Shown: positions 9,156-18,399, counted from the first letter of the stretch. The stretch is DNA of 64,000 bases from an uncultured Lachnospiraceae bacterium (GCA_910577645.1 CAJTOL010000002.1:240896-304895), one strand, 5' to 3'. Translations and numbers: made by a program. The notes: generated by a model from the sequence alone, not told the origin.

Positions 9156-10013
9156 CTAGTTTTGTGAAATGTCAATGGCAAAATACTTCTGTGAAAGTTC
9201 AGAAAGCTCTCCTGACTGGGTCATATCGGTAATGGCTTCATCAATAGCAGCCCTTAAGGACTCGGTCTCCGGGCCCTTCCGCACCGGAATGGCTACATGG
9301 GAAGCATCCTCTGTCAGGGCGGCAACTTTTAAATCCGCGTCCGGCTGTGCCTTCATATAGTCGTTATACGTCAGCTCTGCATTTAAGGTGGCGTCGATTC
9401 TGCCGGAAAGCAGCAGCTCAAAGGTCTGGTTTAAGTCATCTACGCCGGTTACCTCTGCCCCGTACTGTTCCGCCAGCTCCGCATAGGTGCTGGAAATGGT
9501 GTTGGCAGTTTTTTTGCCCTTTAAATCCTCAAAAGACTGGATCTCATTATTCTCCCCTTTTACAATCACGGCAGTGCGGATATAGGCATAGGGGATGGTA
9601 AAATCATATTTTTCAGCCCGCTCGTCGGTTACCTCCACCCCGTTAATTACCAGGTCATAGCGGCCTGCGTCCAGCCCTGCAAAAAGGCCGTCCCATTCTC
9701 CTTCTACAAAGGTAACGGAAACCCCCAGCTTTTCCGCCAGTTTTTCCGCCACCTCCACATCATATCCCACCAGCTTATCCGTTTCATCATGGTAGGTCCA
9801 GGGAGACCAGGTCCCCTCCATGGCCACAATCAATTCTCCTCTCTCCTTAATCTGAGCCAGGGCATCCCGGTTTTCTGAGGTCCCTTCTGTTATCTCTTCC
9901 CGGGCAGAATCGGCGGCAGAAGCCTCTTTACTACTGCTTTTCCCACAGCCGACCAGGGCAAAGGCCGCGGCAGCCGCAACAATGGTTCCGGTTATCCAAA
10001 AACGATTTTTCAT
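9156..10013 (-). CDS. Amino-acid ABC transporter substrate-binding lipoprotein (SBP_bac_3)
   Basis: A 285-residue extracellular binding protein. A signal peptide ends in the lipobox ALVGC (acylated Cys 23), followed by a Ser/Glu-rich linker and the periplasmic-binding fold: GELIVAMEGTWSPWTYHD, VGYDVEVAEKLAEKLG, and FAGLDAGRYDLVINGV. This pattern is typical of cystine or polar amino-acid receptors. No permease or ATPase gene is adjacent; its neighbours are an MFS exporter upstream and nth downstream. It therefore either serves a transporter encoded elsewhere or is an orphan. The ligand cannot be decided from sequence alone. Confidence 0.92.
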   Translation of the reverse strand: MKNRFWITGTIVAAAAAFALVGCGKSSSKEASAADSAREEITEGTSENRDALAQIKERGELIVAMEGTWSPWTYHDETDKLVGYDVEVAEKLAEKLGVSVTFVEGEWDGLFAGLDAGRYDLVINGVEVTDERAEKYDFTIPYAYIRTAVIVKGENNEIQSFEDLKGKKTANTISSTYAELAEQYGAEVTGVDDLNQTFELLLSGRIDATLNAELTYNDYMKAQPDADLKVAALTEDASHVAIPVRKGPETESLRAAIDEAITDMTQSGELSELSQKYFAIDISQN

Positions 10014-10032
10014 AACTATTCTTATCTCCTTT

Positions 10033-11262
10033 TTACAACGCAGTTTTTTTGCTGATTCTTCTCATCCAATTTACACTTAAAACTCCTGCTACAATCATTA
10101 TCATTCCAATGCCGGATACCAAAAACCAGGCCCGGACTCCTACCCTTTCCGCAATGGGACTGGCAATTACCAGGCCTACAGGCATGGATAAGGAGCCAAT
10201 CAGAGTCATAAGGGAAAAGGCCCGCCCCATTTTCTCCGGCGCAATGGTTTCCTGCATATAAGCAATCAGGGGAATGGAATGAACATTTCCGAAAGCCCCC
10301 ATTAAAAGACAAATCCCGGCAAAGATAAGCCACCCTGCAAAAGCCGGGGGAAGAAGTCCGCAGATTGCGGAGGTAACCCCCAGGCCAAGGAGCCCTATAT
10401 AGGACACGGCGATTTTCCTCTTTACCTTCCAGACGCTTCCAAACAGCAGGGCCGCCCCCATCATCCCCACTGCGAAGCCTGTCTCCACAATGCCGCCGTA
10501 GACGGCAGGAAGGCTGAAATAATCGCTGGTCATCAGAGGATAAAAAGTAGATAAGGGGGCATAGAAAAACATACAGAGGGCTTCCGCCGCCACAATCATA
10601 AGAAGCTGTTTATCCTCATTATAAACCTCCATTCCCTGGCGGAACTGGGCGGCAAATCCCTGAACCTTTTGCCCTGTAGCAGGAAGAGCCGGGATCTTTA
10701 CCCACAGCAGCGCCCCGCTGGCAAAGAGGGCCCCGGCTACGTCTGTTAAAAGAATTACCCACATAGGCACGGCCGCATAGAGAGCTGCCCCGATTACCGG
10801 ACCCAAAATAAAAGAGCCGGAGTTTAAGAGCTGAAGCCAGCCGTTTGCCCGAACCAGCTCTTCCTGGGGAACTAATTGAGGGATAATAGCGGAGATAGCT
10901 GGCTGCTGAAAGGTTCCCCCCATACCTCTCAGACAAAGAATAACCGCCACGGTCCACACCGGCATGTCAAAGCTCCGGATAAGCACCGCATAGATAAAAG
11001 CCAGGGCCGCTGTAAAAAGATCTGCCCCGATGCAGATCCATTTCCGGCTGTAACGGTCTACCGCCACTCCTGCAAAGGGGCTTAATATTGTCATAGGCAA
11101 AAAAGACACCAATCCTGCCATTCCCATGATCATAGGAGAGCCGGTCTGCTCCGCCAGCCACCAGATCAGGGCAAACTGGACAGCCGAGCTTCCGATCAGG
11201 GATACGGCCTGGCCTGTGGCGATGGTGAAAAACGGAAGTTTCCAATTCTGATTTGTTGTCAC
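10033..11262 (-). CDS. MFS transporter, MefA-like exporter family
   Basis: A 409-residue membrane protein with about twelve hydrophobic segments. The N-terminus (FFTIATGQAVSLIGSSAVQF) and the loop SPFAGVAVDRYSRKW match the MFS_3/MefA-like branch, whose members export macrolides or other hydrophobic compounds. The gene ends 19 bases before the binding-protein ATG and lies downstream of the GNAT-DUF3788 gene. Exporter function is inferred from family, the substrate is unknown, and membership of the branch does not by itself show antibiotic resistance. Confidence 0.9.
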   Translation of the reverse strand: MTTNQNWKLPFFTIATGQAVSLIGSSAVQFALIWWLAEQTGSPMIMGMAGLVSFLPMTILSPFAGVAVDRYSRKWICIGADLFTAALAFIYAVLIRSFDMPVWTVAVILCLRGMGGTFQQPAISAIIPQLVPQEELVRANGWLQLLNSGSFILGPVIGAALYAAVPMWVILLTDVAGALFASGALLWVKIPALPATGQKVQGFAAQFRQGMEVYNEDKQLLMIVAAEALCMFFYAPLSTFYPLMTSDYFSLPAVYGGIVETGFAVGMMGAALLFGSVWKVKRKIAVSYIGLLGLGVTSAICGLLPPAFAGWLIFAGICLLMGAFGNVHSIPLIAYMQETIAPEKMGRAFSLMTLIGSLSMPVGLVIASPIAERVGVRAWFLVSGIGMIMIVAGVLSVNWMRRISKKTAL

Positions 11263-11282
11263 GTTATACGAAAAATCCTTTC

Positions 11283-12485
11283 TTATTTAGTCTTATTTTC
11301 AGGCGGCTTTATCCGCACCAGCAACAGCTCCTCCACGGTCTTCTCAATGCTTTCCGAGGTAACGTCTATCATCAGCCACCGGGTGCCGTTTCCCACAGGG
11401 GTGTTTTCGTAAAGGCGCTTTACGTAAGGATCTGCCATAGGAAGCAGGGCCTCCGCTTCCGCGGCTTCTTTCTGGCCGATACACACCAGACAGGTAAAAA
11501 AGCCCCGGTTGGCATACATGGTGCACAAAGCTCTTCCGCCTTTTTTATATTTCACATTCCATCCGGGGGCCATGGAACAGCAACTATACTGGACAGACGG
11601 ATTTAAATGGTACGTTTCTTCAATAAAACGGCGCAGGTTCTCCCAGTAAGGCGAACCGATGTAAGCCCCTATGGTCTCTATATCCGGTTCCTTATTCTTT
11701 GGATATATCTGAGGCCAGCTGGTGTCCACCCCTGTAAGGGCATAGGCCGTATATTCCTTTCCCCGGTGATAGCCCAGCTTTTCCGCCAGGGCAACAGACT
11801 TTAAACTCTGGGCATCCCAGCTTGGATAAAGTCCTCTTTTCCTGCACTCTAAAATCAGCTTTGCCCCGCATATCAGGGCCAGGCCTCTTCTCCGATAATC
11901 TAAATGGGTATCAATCTGCACCTCAATTCCTTTTTTATAGGCTGAGTAGGAGGAAGCAGCCGCCACCGGAATACCGTCTTTTACAACCGCCACTCCCAGC
12001 CCCTTTTTCGCAAAATCCTCATAAGTGGGAAATTGGGATACCCAGTCTCTTGCCCATGAGTTTTCCCTGGCATAGTCATAGATCCCTTCATCCAGAAGCT
12101 TTAGCTCAAAGCCTTCCGGCAGGCTTTTTACAATGCTTTCCAAATAGTCCGGATCCCATACATTCTCTTCTTTTAAAATGGCATACCGGGTAAACCGCTT
12201 GGCTCCAGAGCCGCAAATCTTTTCTATCAAAGCCGCCCACTCTTCATCCGGCGGCACAAAAAGGGTAATCTCAGGCCGTTCTTTTAACAGATCCTTTAGC
12301 AGTTCCGGTTCCGCCTCCCCTGCCAAAAAGCAGAAATCCCCCAGACAGGCGGCGGCTCCCTGAGGCACTTCCAGGTTCTCTACATAAATATCTCCCATGG
12401 TTTGATCCAGGCAGGACCAAACCATAGTCTCCTGGTTTCCGGCAAACAAACCTGCGGCCTTTGGGGTGTCTTCTAATCGAAACAT
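11283..12485 (-). CDS. GNAT acetyltransferase fused to a DUF3788-like domain
   Basis: A 400-residue two-domain protein. The first 270 residues resemble the GNAT_acetyltr_2 type: a variable N-terminal half, then VAVVKDGIPVAAASSYSAY and the acetyl-CoA region IDTHLDYRRRGLALICGAKL, followed by LAEKLGYHRGKEY. The last 130 residues (PYWENLRRFIEETYHLNP, then YANRGFFTCLVCIGQKEA) resemble DUF3788, normally a separate protein. The gene sits four bases after the MATE gene stop, at the head of the MFS exporter. An acetyltransferase between two exporters would fit small-molecule detoxification, but the acceptor is unknown. Confidence 0.82.
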   Translation of the reverse strand: MFRLEDTPKAAGLFAGNQETMVWSCLDQTMGDIYVENLEVPQGAAACLGDFCFLAGEAEPELLKDLLKERPEITLFVPPDEEWAALIEKICGSGAKRFTRYAILKEENVWDPDYLESIVKSLPEGFELKLLDEGIYDYARENSWARDWVSQFPTYEDFAKKGLGVAVVKDGIPVAAASSYSAYKKGIEVQIDTHLDYRRRGLALICGAKLILECRKRGLYPSWDAQSLKSVALAEKLGYHRGKEYTAYALTGVDTSWPQIYPKNKEPDIETIGAYIGSPYWENLRRFIEETYHLNPSVQYSCCSMAPGWNVKYKKGGRALCTMYANRGFFTCLVCIGQKEAAEAEALLPMADPYVKRLYENTPVGNGTRWLMIDVTSESIEKTVEELLLVRIKPPENKTK

Positions 12486-12488
12486 AGG

Positions 12489-13880
12489 TTATTCCTCTGC
12501 TTTCTGTAAATTTTTTCTTCCGGACTGCCGCTCCAGGCGCTGAAACAGTTTTACCAGCACCACCACTGCAGCAGTGGCCAGCACCACCTCAGCTGCCAGC
12601 TGAGCATAGGCCAGACCATACAGAGGGAACAAATAATTTAACAAATAGATGGCCGGGATTTCCAGGACAATTTTTCTCATAATAGCAAAAATCAGGGCCT
12701 CTCTTCCCATACCTGTAGCCTGGAATACGCCTACTGCCACAAAGTCCATACATAAAAAGGGGAGTCCCAGGCAAAAGCCCCGGAGGAAACGGGTTCCGTA
12801 AGCCACAACATTTTCATTGTCCATAAACATCCGGATAATGGGACCTGCCCCTGCAAAGTAAAGCAGCGTTGCTCCGGTGAGAAAACTAAGAGACATCTTT
12901 AAAGAAAAGAACAGAGTCTCTTTCATCCGCTTATGATTGCCGCTGGCGTAATTGTAACTAATCAGCGGCATAATTCCCTGAGAAATACCAAGCGCCACAT
13001 ATACGGGCACCATATTCACTTTCTGGGTAATGCCCATAGCCGCCACCGCGTCGGCTTTATATTCTGCCGTAAAATTATTTAAAATGGTCATTCCTGTTAC
13101 ATTTAAAAGGTTTTGGATTGACGCCGGAATTCCCACACCGCATACTCCCAGAAGAATAGCCTTATTTCGGCTCAGCTTTTTAGGGTTGATGCAGACATAG
13201 GTGTGCTTTCTCTTAAGAAATATTAAAACAAAGAAATAGCAGCAGGCCACACAGTTAGACAAAAAGGTGGCGCATCCGGCTCCTGCCGCCCCCATGTTAA
13301 GTCCCCAGGGAAGGATAAAGATCGGATCCAGAATAATGTTTAGCAGACATCCGCTCATGGTGCCGATACTGGCGTGAAGAGACTCCCCCTCCGCCCTTAC
13401 CAGGTAAGCCATTACCACATTCAGCATGGCCGGAACTGCGCCGCAGCTTACCGTCCACTTTAAATACTCTGCCGTAGCGGCCTCTGTCAGGTCTGTGGCT
13501 CCCAGCACCGTCATGGCCGGAGCTTTTAATATGGTATAGGAAAGGGAAAATAACATTCCCGCAAATAAGGTACAATAGAATCCAAAAGCCGAACTGCGCC
13601 GCACCATCTCGTGATCTTTCCGCCCCAGGGCCCGGCTCATCATGCTGGAACTTCCCACGCCAAACAGATTGGTAACTGCGTTAAAAGCTAAAAGTGCCGG
13701 AGCCGCCAGCGTAACCGCGGCATTTTGGATAGAATCATTTAAAATCCCCACAAAATAAGTATCTGCCAGATTATAAATCACCATAACCAGGGAGCTTAAA
13801 ACGGTAGGGACGGACAACTGCATTACAGCTTTGGAGATAGGAGTCTGCTCAAATAGTGTAACTTTTTGTGTATCTTCCAT
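12489..13880 (-). CDS. MATE-family multidrug/cation exporter
   Basis: A 463-residue protein with twelve hydrophobic segments and the MatE signature: ISKAVMQLSVPTVLSSLVMV at the start, then NLADTYFVGIL, GVGSSSMMSRALGRKD and, in the second half, GISQGIMPLISYNYASGN. Family members exchange sodium ions or protons for organic cations. It lies directly after ackA and before the GNAT-DUF3788 and MFS genes, all on the same strand with small gaps, so one transcript from the ackA promoter could cover them. The substrate is unknown. Confidence 0.93.
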   Translation of the reverse strand: MEDTQKVTLFEQTPISKAVMQLSVPTVLSSLVMVIYNLADTYFVGILNDSIQNAAVTLAAPALLAFNAVTNLFGVGSSSMMSRALGRKDHEMVRRSSAFGFYCTLFAGMLFSLSYTILKAPAMTVLGATDLTEAATAEYLKWTVSCGAVPAMLNVVMAYLVRAEGESLHASIGTMSGCLLNIILDPIFILPWGLNMGAAGAGCATFLSNCVACCYFFVLIFLKRKHTYVCINPKKLSRNKAILLGVCGVGIPASIQNLLNVTGMTILNNFTAEYKADAVAAMGITQKVNMVPVYVALGISQGIMPLISYNYASGNHKRMKETLFFSLKMSLSFLTGATLLYFAGAGPIIRMFMDNENVVAYGTRFLRGFCLGLPFLCMDFVAVGVFQATGMGREALIFAIMRKIVLEIPAIYLLNYLFPLYGLAYAQLAAEVVLATAAVVVLVKLFQRLERQSGRKNLQKAEE

Positions 13881-13899
13881 TGAGGTTTATCCCTTCTTT

Positions 13900-15117
13900 C
13901 TAAATGTTTTTCGCTGTCTTCTGCTGATTTGCCACCGCCGCTGCCTCCCTGGCGATTTCCAGCTCCTCATTGGTCTTTATCACCAGAACGTTAACTTTGG
14001 AAGAGCCGGTGGAAATCTTCACCGCCTCAGCCTGATCCCGGTTCTTTACCTCATCAATAGTGATTCCCAGGAATTCCAGATAATCGCAGATTTCCTGGCG
14101 GATATCAGAATCGTTTTCACCGATTCCCGCAGTGAAGACGATATTATCCACTCCGTTCATGGCCGCCGCATAGCTGCCCACATACTTTGCCACTTTGTAG
14201 GAGAAAATTTCCCTGGCCAGTCCCGCTTTTTCGTTGTATTTGATCTCCGCGTCTTTCAGTTCCCTGAAATCGCTGGAAAAGTTCTTGGAGATCCCCAGTA
14301 CGCCAGACTCCTGATTTAAAATCTGCATAATCTGAGAAAAATCCAGGTTTTCCTTTTTGGCCAAAAACTCCAGAGCTCCCGGATCCACATCCCCGCACCG
14401 GGTTCCCATAACCAGCCCTTCTAAAGGGGTGAAGCCCATAGAGTTGTCAATCACCTGCCCATACTTTACCGCGCTGATGCTGGCTCCGTTTCCCAGATGG
14501 CACACAATGGTTTTCACCCTTTTGGGATTCTGGCCTAAAAACTCTGCCGCCCGCTGGGACACATACTTGTGGCTGATGCCGTGGAAACCATACCGGCGGA
14601 TTTTATATTTCTCATAATACCGGTAAGGGAGGCCGTATAAAAATGCTTTGGGCTCCATTGTCTGGTTAAAAGCCGTATCAAAAACCCCTACCATCAAGGT
14701 ATGGGGCATCAGTTTTCTGCAGGCATTCACACCAATAATATTGGCCGGGTTATGGAGAGGCGCCAGGTCGTTACACTCTGTCATGGCATCAATCACCTGA
14801 TCCGTAATCACCACAGAGCCGGTAAATTTCTCCCCTCCGTGAACCAGCCGGTGTCCGATAACATCAATATCACTGTAATCCTCTGCAATCCCTTTTTCCT
14901 TGTCCACCAGCATGTCTAAAAGGGTATGTACTGCCTCTGTGTGGGTCTTCATAGGGATCTGCTCTTTTATGGAAACGCCGCTGCCGGTCTTATAGGTAAA
15001 CACCCCGTCAATGCCAATACGCTCACACAGCCCCTTTGCCAGTACTTCCTCTGTTTCAGAGTCAATCACCTGAAACTTTAAAGAAGAGCTGCCGCTGTTA
15101 ATCACTAAAATCCTCAT
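13900..15117 (-). CDS. ackA: Acetate kinase
   Basis: Makes acetate and ATP from acetyl phosphate and ADP, the last step of acetate fermentation. The 405-residue protein begins MRILVINSGSSSLKFQ and contains GHRLVHGGEKF, GVFDTAFNQTM (catalytic Asp), YGFHGISHKYV, CHLGNGASI and FTAGIGENDSDIR, all family hallmarks. The phosphotransacetylase gene pta, often next to ackA, is not here: upstream is a LacI regulator and downstream a MATE exporter. A GGGGAGG site precedes the ATG and a strong promoter is at 15211-15239. Confidence 0.97.
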   Translation of the reverse strand: MRILVINSGSSSLKFQVIDSETEEVLAKGLCERIGIDGVFTYKTGSGVSIKEQIPMKTHTEAVHTLLDMLVDKEKGIAEDYSDIDVIGHRLVHGGEKFTGSVVITDQVIDAMTECNDLAPLHNPANIIGVNACRKLMPHTLMVGVFDTAFNQTMEPKAFLYGLPYRYYEKYKIRRYGFHGISHKYVSQRAAEFLGQNPKRVKTIVCHLGNGASISAVKYGQVIDNSMGFTPLEGLVMGTRCGDVDPGALEFLAKKENLDFSQIMQILNQESGVLGISKNFSSDFRELKDAEIKYNEKAGLAREIFSYKVAKYVGSYAAAMNGVDNIVFTAGIGENDSDIRQEICDYLEFLGITIDEVKNRDQAEAVKISTGSSKVNVLVIKTNEELEIAREAAAVANQQKTAKNI

Positions 15118-15210
15118 AAATATTCATCCTCCCCACGCTTCTGCGGAAAATCGCAAGCTTAAGGTACAAAATCCGCGTCAAATCCTATGCCGTCTGAACC
15201 GTTACGGAAA

Positions 15211-15239
15211 ATTATAGCTTACTTTGGGAGATAAGTCAA
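15211..15239 (-). promoter_or_regulatory. Promoter of ackA
   Basis: On the minus strand TTGACT (15234-15239), a 17-base spacer and TATAAT (15211-15216) lie about 90 bases before the ackA start. The -35 box overlaps the stop codon of the upstream LacI-type gene, so ackA has its own promoter. Confidence 0.8.
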
Positions 15240-16210
15240 AGTTTATCTACAATGGAATACCCCAGCTTCACTTCCCTCAAAAGGGTATCCCCCTGATTCA
15301 ACATTTCCAAAAGCATGTTTACAGCCGTCTCCCCACTTTTTTCGTAAGAATAATGGACGGTGGTAAGAGGCGGGCTGGCAGCGCCTGCCAGGGCAGAATC
15401 CCCATGGCCGGACACCTGGATTTGCTCCGGAACCTCTATCCCCTGTTCCCTCAAATACTGAATGGCTCCCACTGCCATCTCATCGGTAGCGCAGAGAAGT
15501 CCGTCCAAATCGGGGCATTTTTTCAGAAGCTCCTCTGCTTTTTTCCGGCCTGATTCTATGGAAAAATCCGCAACTACATAATTATCTGCAAGTTCCCCGG
15601 CCCCCCAGTCACGGACACAGTCTGCAAAGCCCTGATACCGGGCCTTTCCGGCTGCCTTGTCCTGATGAGTGGCGCTGATATATCCCAGCTTCTTTCTCCC
15701 TCTTTCTAAAAACAACCTGGTTAAATCGTAGAGGGCATGGTAATCATCATGGTAAACGCAGGGAAAGCCCGGCATCTCCTGCCCCATGATCACTGCCGGT
15801 ACATTCATATTTTTTAAAGTATTTTTATGCTCGCCTGTCAGGATGGTAGCTGAAAAAAGCACACCATCCACCTGTTTTTCATCAAATGCCTTTAAGTATT
15901 CCAGTTCTTTTTTAGGATCATTTTGAGTGACGGCCAGTACCATCTGATAACCCCGCTCATTAAGAACCGAAAGAATTCCCTCTACAATTTTTCCAATGGA
16001 ATTAAATGCGATCTGTGGGACAATAACTCCTATCATTTTGGTTTTTCTGGTTCTTAAAGTCTGGGCCTGGAGGGACGGCCGGTACCCGGTTTCCTCCACC
16101 ACTTTCCGGATAGCCTCCCGCTTTTCTTCTGAAATGTATCCCTGATTAAAGTATCGGGAAACTGCAGCCCTGGAAACTCCGGCCTGTCTGGCAATTTCTG
16201 CTATATTCAT
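15236..16210 (-). CDS. LacI-family transcriptional regulator
   Basis: A 324-residue sugar-responsive repressor. The N-terminal helix-turn-helix reads MNIAEIARQAGVSRAAVSRY with the hinge region GYRPSLQAQTLRTRKT, followed by a periplasmic-binding-like effector domain (IGVIVPQIAFNSIGKIVEGI, LDGLLCATDEMAVGAIQYL, QVSGHGDSALAGAASPPLTT). The end of the domain is like that of sucrose- or ribose-type regulators. The neighbouring upstream gene encodes an amylosucrase-like enzyme, making sucrose or a glucan the likely effector and that gene the likely target. This is inferred from neighbourhood. Confidence 0.93.
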   Translation of the reverse strand: MNIAEIARQAGVSRAAVSRYFNQGYISEEKREAIRKVVEETGYRPSLQAQTLRTRKTKMIGVIVPQIAFNSIGKIVEGILSVLNERGYQMVLAVTQNDPKKELEYLKAFDEKQVDGVLFSATILTGEHKNTLKNMNVPAVIMGQEMPGFPCVYHDDYHALYDLTRLFLERGRKKLGYISATHQDKAAGKARYQGFADCVRDWGAGELADNYVVADFSIESGRKKAEELLKKCPDLDGLLCATDEMAVGAIQYLREQGIEVPEQIQVSGHGDSALAGAASPPLTTVHYSYEKSGETAVNMLLEMLNQGDTLLREVKLGYSIVDKL

Positions 16211-16256
16211 ATGGTCTTAGCTCCTTTGCTTTATTGAAAGTAGGCTCCACACGCAG

Positions 16257-16290
16257 TGTGCCGGTGGGAATCTAAGTCCGCACCGGCACA
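16257..16290. repeat. Hairpin between the GH13 and LacI-type genes
   Basis: TGTGCCGGTG (16257-16266) and CACCGGCACA (16281-16290) form a perfect 10-base-pair stem with a 14-base loop in the 96-base gap after the amylosucrase-like gene. No T-run follows on either strand, so it is not a canonical terminator. It may limit read-through or protect the upstream message end. Confidence 0.6.
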
Positions 16291-16306
16291 TTGTCTGGCA
16301 GAAAAT

Positions 16307-18154
16307 TTATCTCTTTTTTAAATAATAGAATCCATTAGCCGGAATCGTAAGTCCAATAGGCTTTACGGTCTCTCCGGACAAAAGGTCTACATAGTCTCCG
16401 TCTGTTTCATTGATCCAGGCGATTCTGACATATTCGCTGAAATTAAACAGCCCGATAATTTTTTCCCCTTCAAAATACCGGCCAATACACAAAATGCTTT
16501 TATCCCAAGTCTCAATGGTCCAGGTATCGGCTCCCGCTACAAAGGCTTTTTCCGATTTGCGGATCTTTTCCAGACGATCCAACCCTTCAAAAATCCGGCT
16601 CTCCATGGAATCTTTGTCATGGCGCCGTCCGGCATTTTCCCAGTTCATGGCTCCTCTGTGGATATAGCGGGAATCTTCGGCTTTCTCCGGGTTTTCTTTA
16701 TATGTATAGTCATTAACCTGCCCAATCTCGTCTCCGCTGTAAAGCACCGGGATTCCGGACTGCATAAACATGTAGGCATGAAGCATCAGATCCTTCTGAA
16801 TGGCTTCATCCATCATAGTCTCGTTTCCTTCAAAACCAGCCCGCTCTATGCCGCACATAGATGCAGTAGTTCCGCAAAATCTGGCATCCCCGGTTATGGG
16901 GTCTGCATTATACAGCTCGCCCCGGCTGTTACTGCTGCCGTCATAACCCTGGAAATAGTCATTTATATATTTCTTATGACTGCACTCCTGAATTCCTTCC
17001 TCAGCAAGTGTTGTATAATCCAGTCCCCAGCCGATGTCATCGTGGCACCGTAAATAATTGAGGAACACGTAATCTTTAGGAAGGCTGCTTAAAATATCAA
17101 TCTGCCGCTTTAACAGGCCTACATCCCGGGTTGCCACTGTATGCCAGGTGGTTGCCATGGTGGTAACATTGTAAAGCATATGGCATTCCGGCTTCTCCAC
17201 AGTGCCAAAGTAGGGAACCACCTTTTCCGGCTCCATTACCACTTCACCCAGGAGCAGGATGCCCGGACAGACAATCTCACTGATGATCCGCATCATGCGG
17301 ACTATGGTGTGTACCTGGGGCAGGTTGCGGCACTGGGTATACAGTTCCTTCCAAATATAGGGAACCGCATCAATCCGGATAATATCCAGCCCCCGATTGG
17401 CCAGATAGAGGAAGTTGTAAATCATCTCGTTAAAGACCCTGGGATTCCGGTAATCCAAATCCCACTGATAGGGATAAAAGCTGGTCATAACATAATGGCC
17501 TGCGTCAGGAAGCCAGGTAAAATTCCCCGGCGCAGTGGTGGGGAACACCTGAGGCACGGTCTTTTCATACTCTGCGGGAATATCATAGCTGTCAAAGAAG
17601 AAATAGCGGCTCATGTACTCGCCTTCTCCCTGGCGGGCTCTCTTTGCCCACTCATGATCCTCTGAGGTATGGTTCATGACAAAATCCATACACACGTTAA
17701 TATTTTTTTTGTGGCAGGCATGGGTCAGGCTTTCCAGATCTTCCATTGTTCCCAAATTTTCCTGGACCTTCCGGAAATCCGATACTGCATATCCGCCGTC
17801 TGACCGGCCTTTGGGAGTCTCTAAAAAGGGCATCAGATGGATGTAGTTAACATTGCTTTCTTCAATGTAATCAAGCCTTTTTTCTACGCCTTTCATATTT
17901 CCGGCAAAATTATCTATGTAAAACATCATCCCCAGCATATCGTTCTGTTTATACCACTGAGGATCCTTCTCCCGCTTTTCATCTAATGCCTTTAAATCTT
18001 TGCTCCGTTCCTCATAAAACTGCTCCATCTGTTCACATAATTCCGCAAACATAGAACCATTGTTATACAGTTCCATATAGAGCCAGCGCAGTTCCTCAAA
18101 ATGCCTGTCAAATCTTTTCCGGTAAACTGTCTCCATAGCCGCTTTCTTTTCCAT
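16307..18154 (-). CDS. GH13 amylosucrase-like enzyme (sucrose-active alpha-glucanotransferase or hydrolase)
   Basis: A 615-residue cytoplasmic GH13 enzyme. The helical N-terminal domain followed by NDMLGMMFYIDNFAGNMKGV and HLMPFLETPKGRSDGGYAV matches amylosucrases rather than plain amylases. Conserved regions in order are MDFVMNHTSEDHEW, DIIRIDAVPYIWK (nucleophile Asp), LLLGEVVMEPEKV (acid/base Glu) and LRCHDDIGWG (transition-state Asp). Known members make glucan from sucrose or hydrolyse it; the activity here is undecided. I chose the ATG at 18152-18154, about twelve bases after AAAGGA, over a TTG that abuts the site. A LacI-type gene lies downstream. Confidence 0.88.
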   Translation of the reverse strand: MEKKAAMETVYRKRFDRHFEELRWLYMELYNNGSMFAELCEQMEQFYEERSKDLKALDEKREKDPQWYKQNDMLGMMFYIDNFAGNMKGVEKRLDYIEESNVNYIHLMPFLETPKGRSDGGYAVSDFRKVQENLGTMEDLESLTHACHKKNINVCMDFVMNHTSEDHEWAKRARQGEGEYMSRYFFFDSYDIPAEYEKTVPQVFPTTAPGNFTWLPDAGHYVMTSFYPYQWDLDYRNPRVFNEMIYNFLYLANRGLDIIRIDAVPYIWKELYTQCRNLPQVHTIVRMMRIISEIVCPGILLLGEVVMEPEKVVPYFGTVEKPECHMLYNVTTMATTWHTVATRDVGLLKRQIDILSSLPKDYVFLNYLRCHDDIGWGLDYTTLAEEGIQECSHKKYINDYFQGYDGSSNSRGELYNADPITGDARFCGTTASMCGIERAGFEGNETMMDEAIQKDLMLHAYMFMQSGIPVLYSGDEIGQVNDYTYKENPEKAEDSRYIHRGAMNWENAGRRHDKDSMESRIFEGLDRLEKIRKSEKAFVAGADTWTIETWDKSILCIGRYFEGEKIIGLFNFSEYVRIAWINETDGDYVDLLSGETVKPIGLTIPANGFYYLKKR

Positions 18155-18279
18155 TTCCCAATACAATCCTTTCTTTTTCCCAAACGTCTCTTCTTTCCTG
18201 CATATTTAAGAGTTCATAAGGCATATGGCGCTTATTATGTAATCAATTTCACTTATGTCTCTTTCCCCTCAGTTTGCAG

Positions 18280-18289
18280 GGACATGTCC
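18280..18289. promoter_or_regulatory. Palindrome just downstream of the GH13 promoter, candidate operator
   Basis: GGACATGTCC is a perfect 10-base palindrome about 13 bases after the predicted transcription start of the amylosucrase-like gene. This is a typical place for a LacI-type operator, although the sequence is not the common TGTAAGCGnTTACA-like form. Assignment to the neighbouring LacI-type regulator is inference. Confidence 0.4.
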
Positions 18290-18308
18290 GTTTTTGTACG
18301 TTAAATCC

Positions 18309-18337
18309 ATTATATTCTCAGATGAAAAGTTTGTAAA
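18309..18337 (-). promoter_or_regulatory. Promoter of the amylosucrase-like gene
   Basis: On the minus strand TTTACA (18332-18337), 17 bases, then TATAAT (18309-18314). Transcription would start near 18302, leaving a leader of almost 150 bases before the ATG at 18154. Confidence 0.72.
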
Positions 18338-18372
18338 TAGGAAATGTGTATAATTTTGCAATCCCGGTTTTG

Positions 18373-18399
18373 TGTGAAATATATGAAATTGATTTCACA
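18373..18399. promoter_or_regulatory. Inverted repeat upstream of the GH13 promoter
   Basis: TGTGAAAT (18373-18380) and ATTTCACA (18392-18399) are perfect 8-base arms around an 11-base spacer. A nested TGAAAT-TG-ATTTCA lies at 18384-18397. It sits about 35 bases upstream of the -35 box, a plausible activator or repressor site. No regulator can be assigned. Confidence 0.45.
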
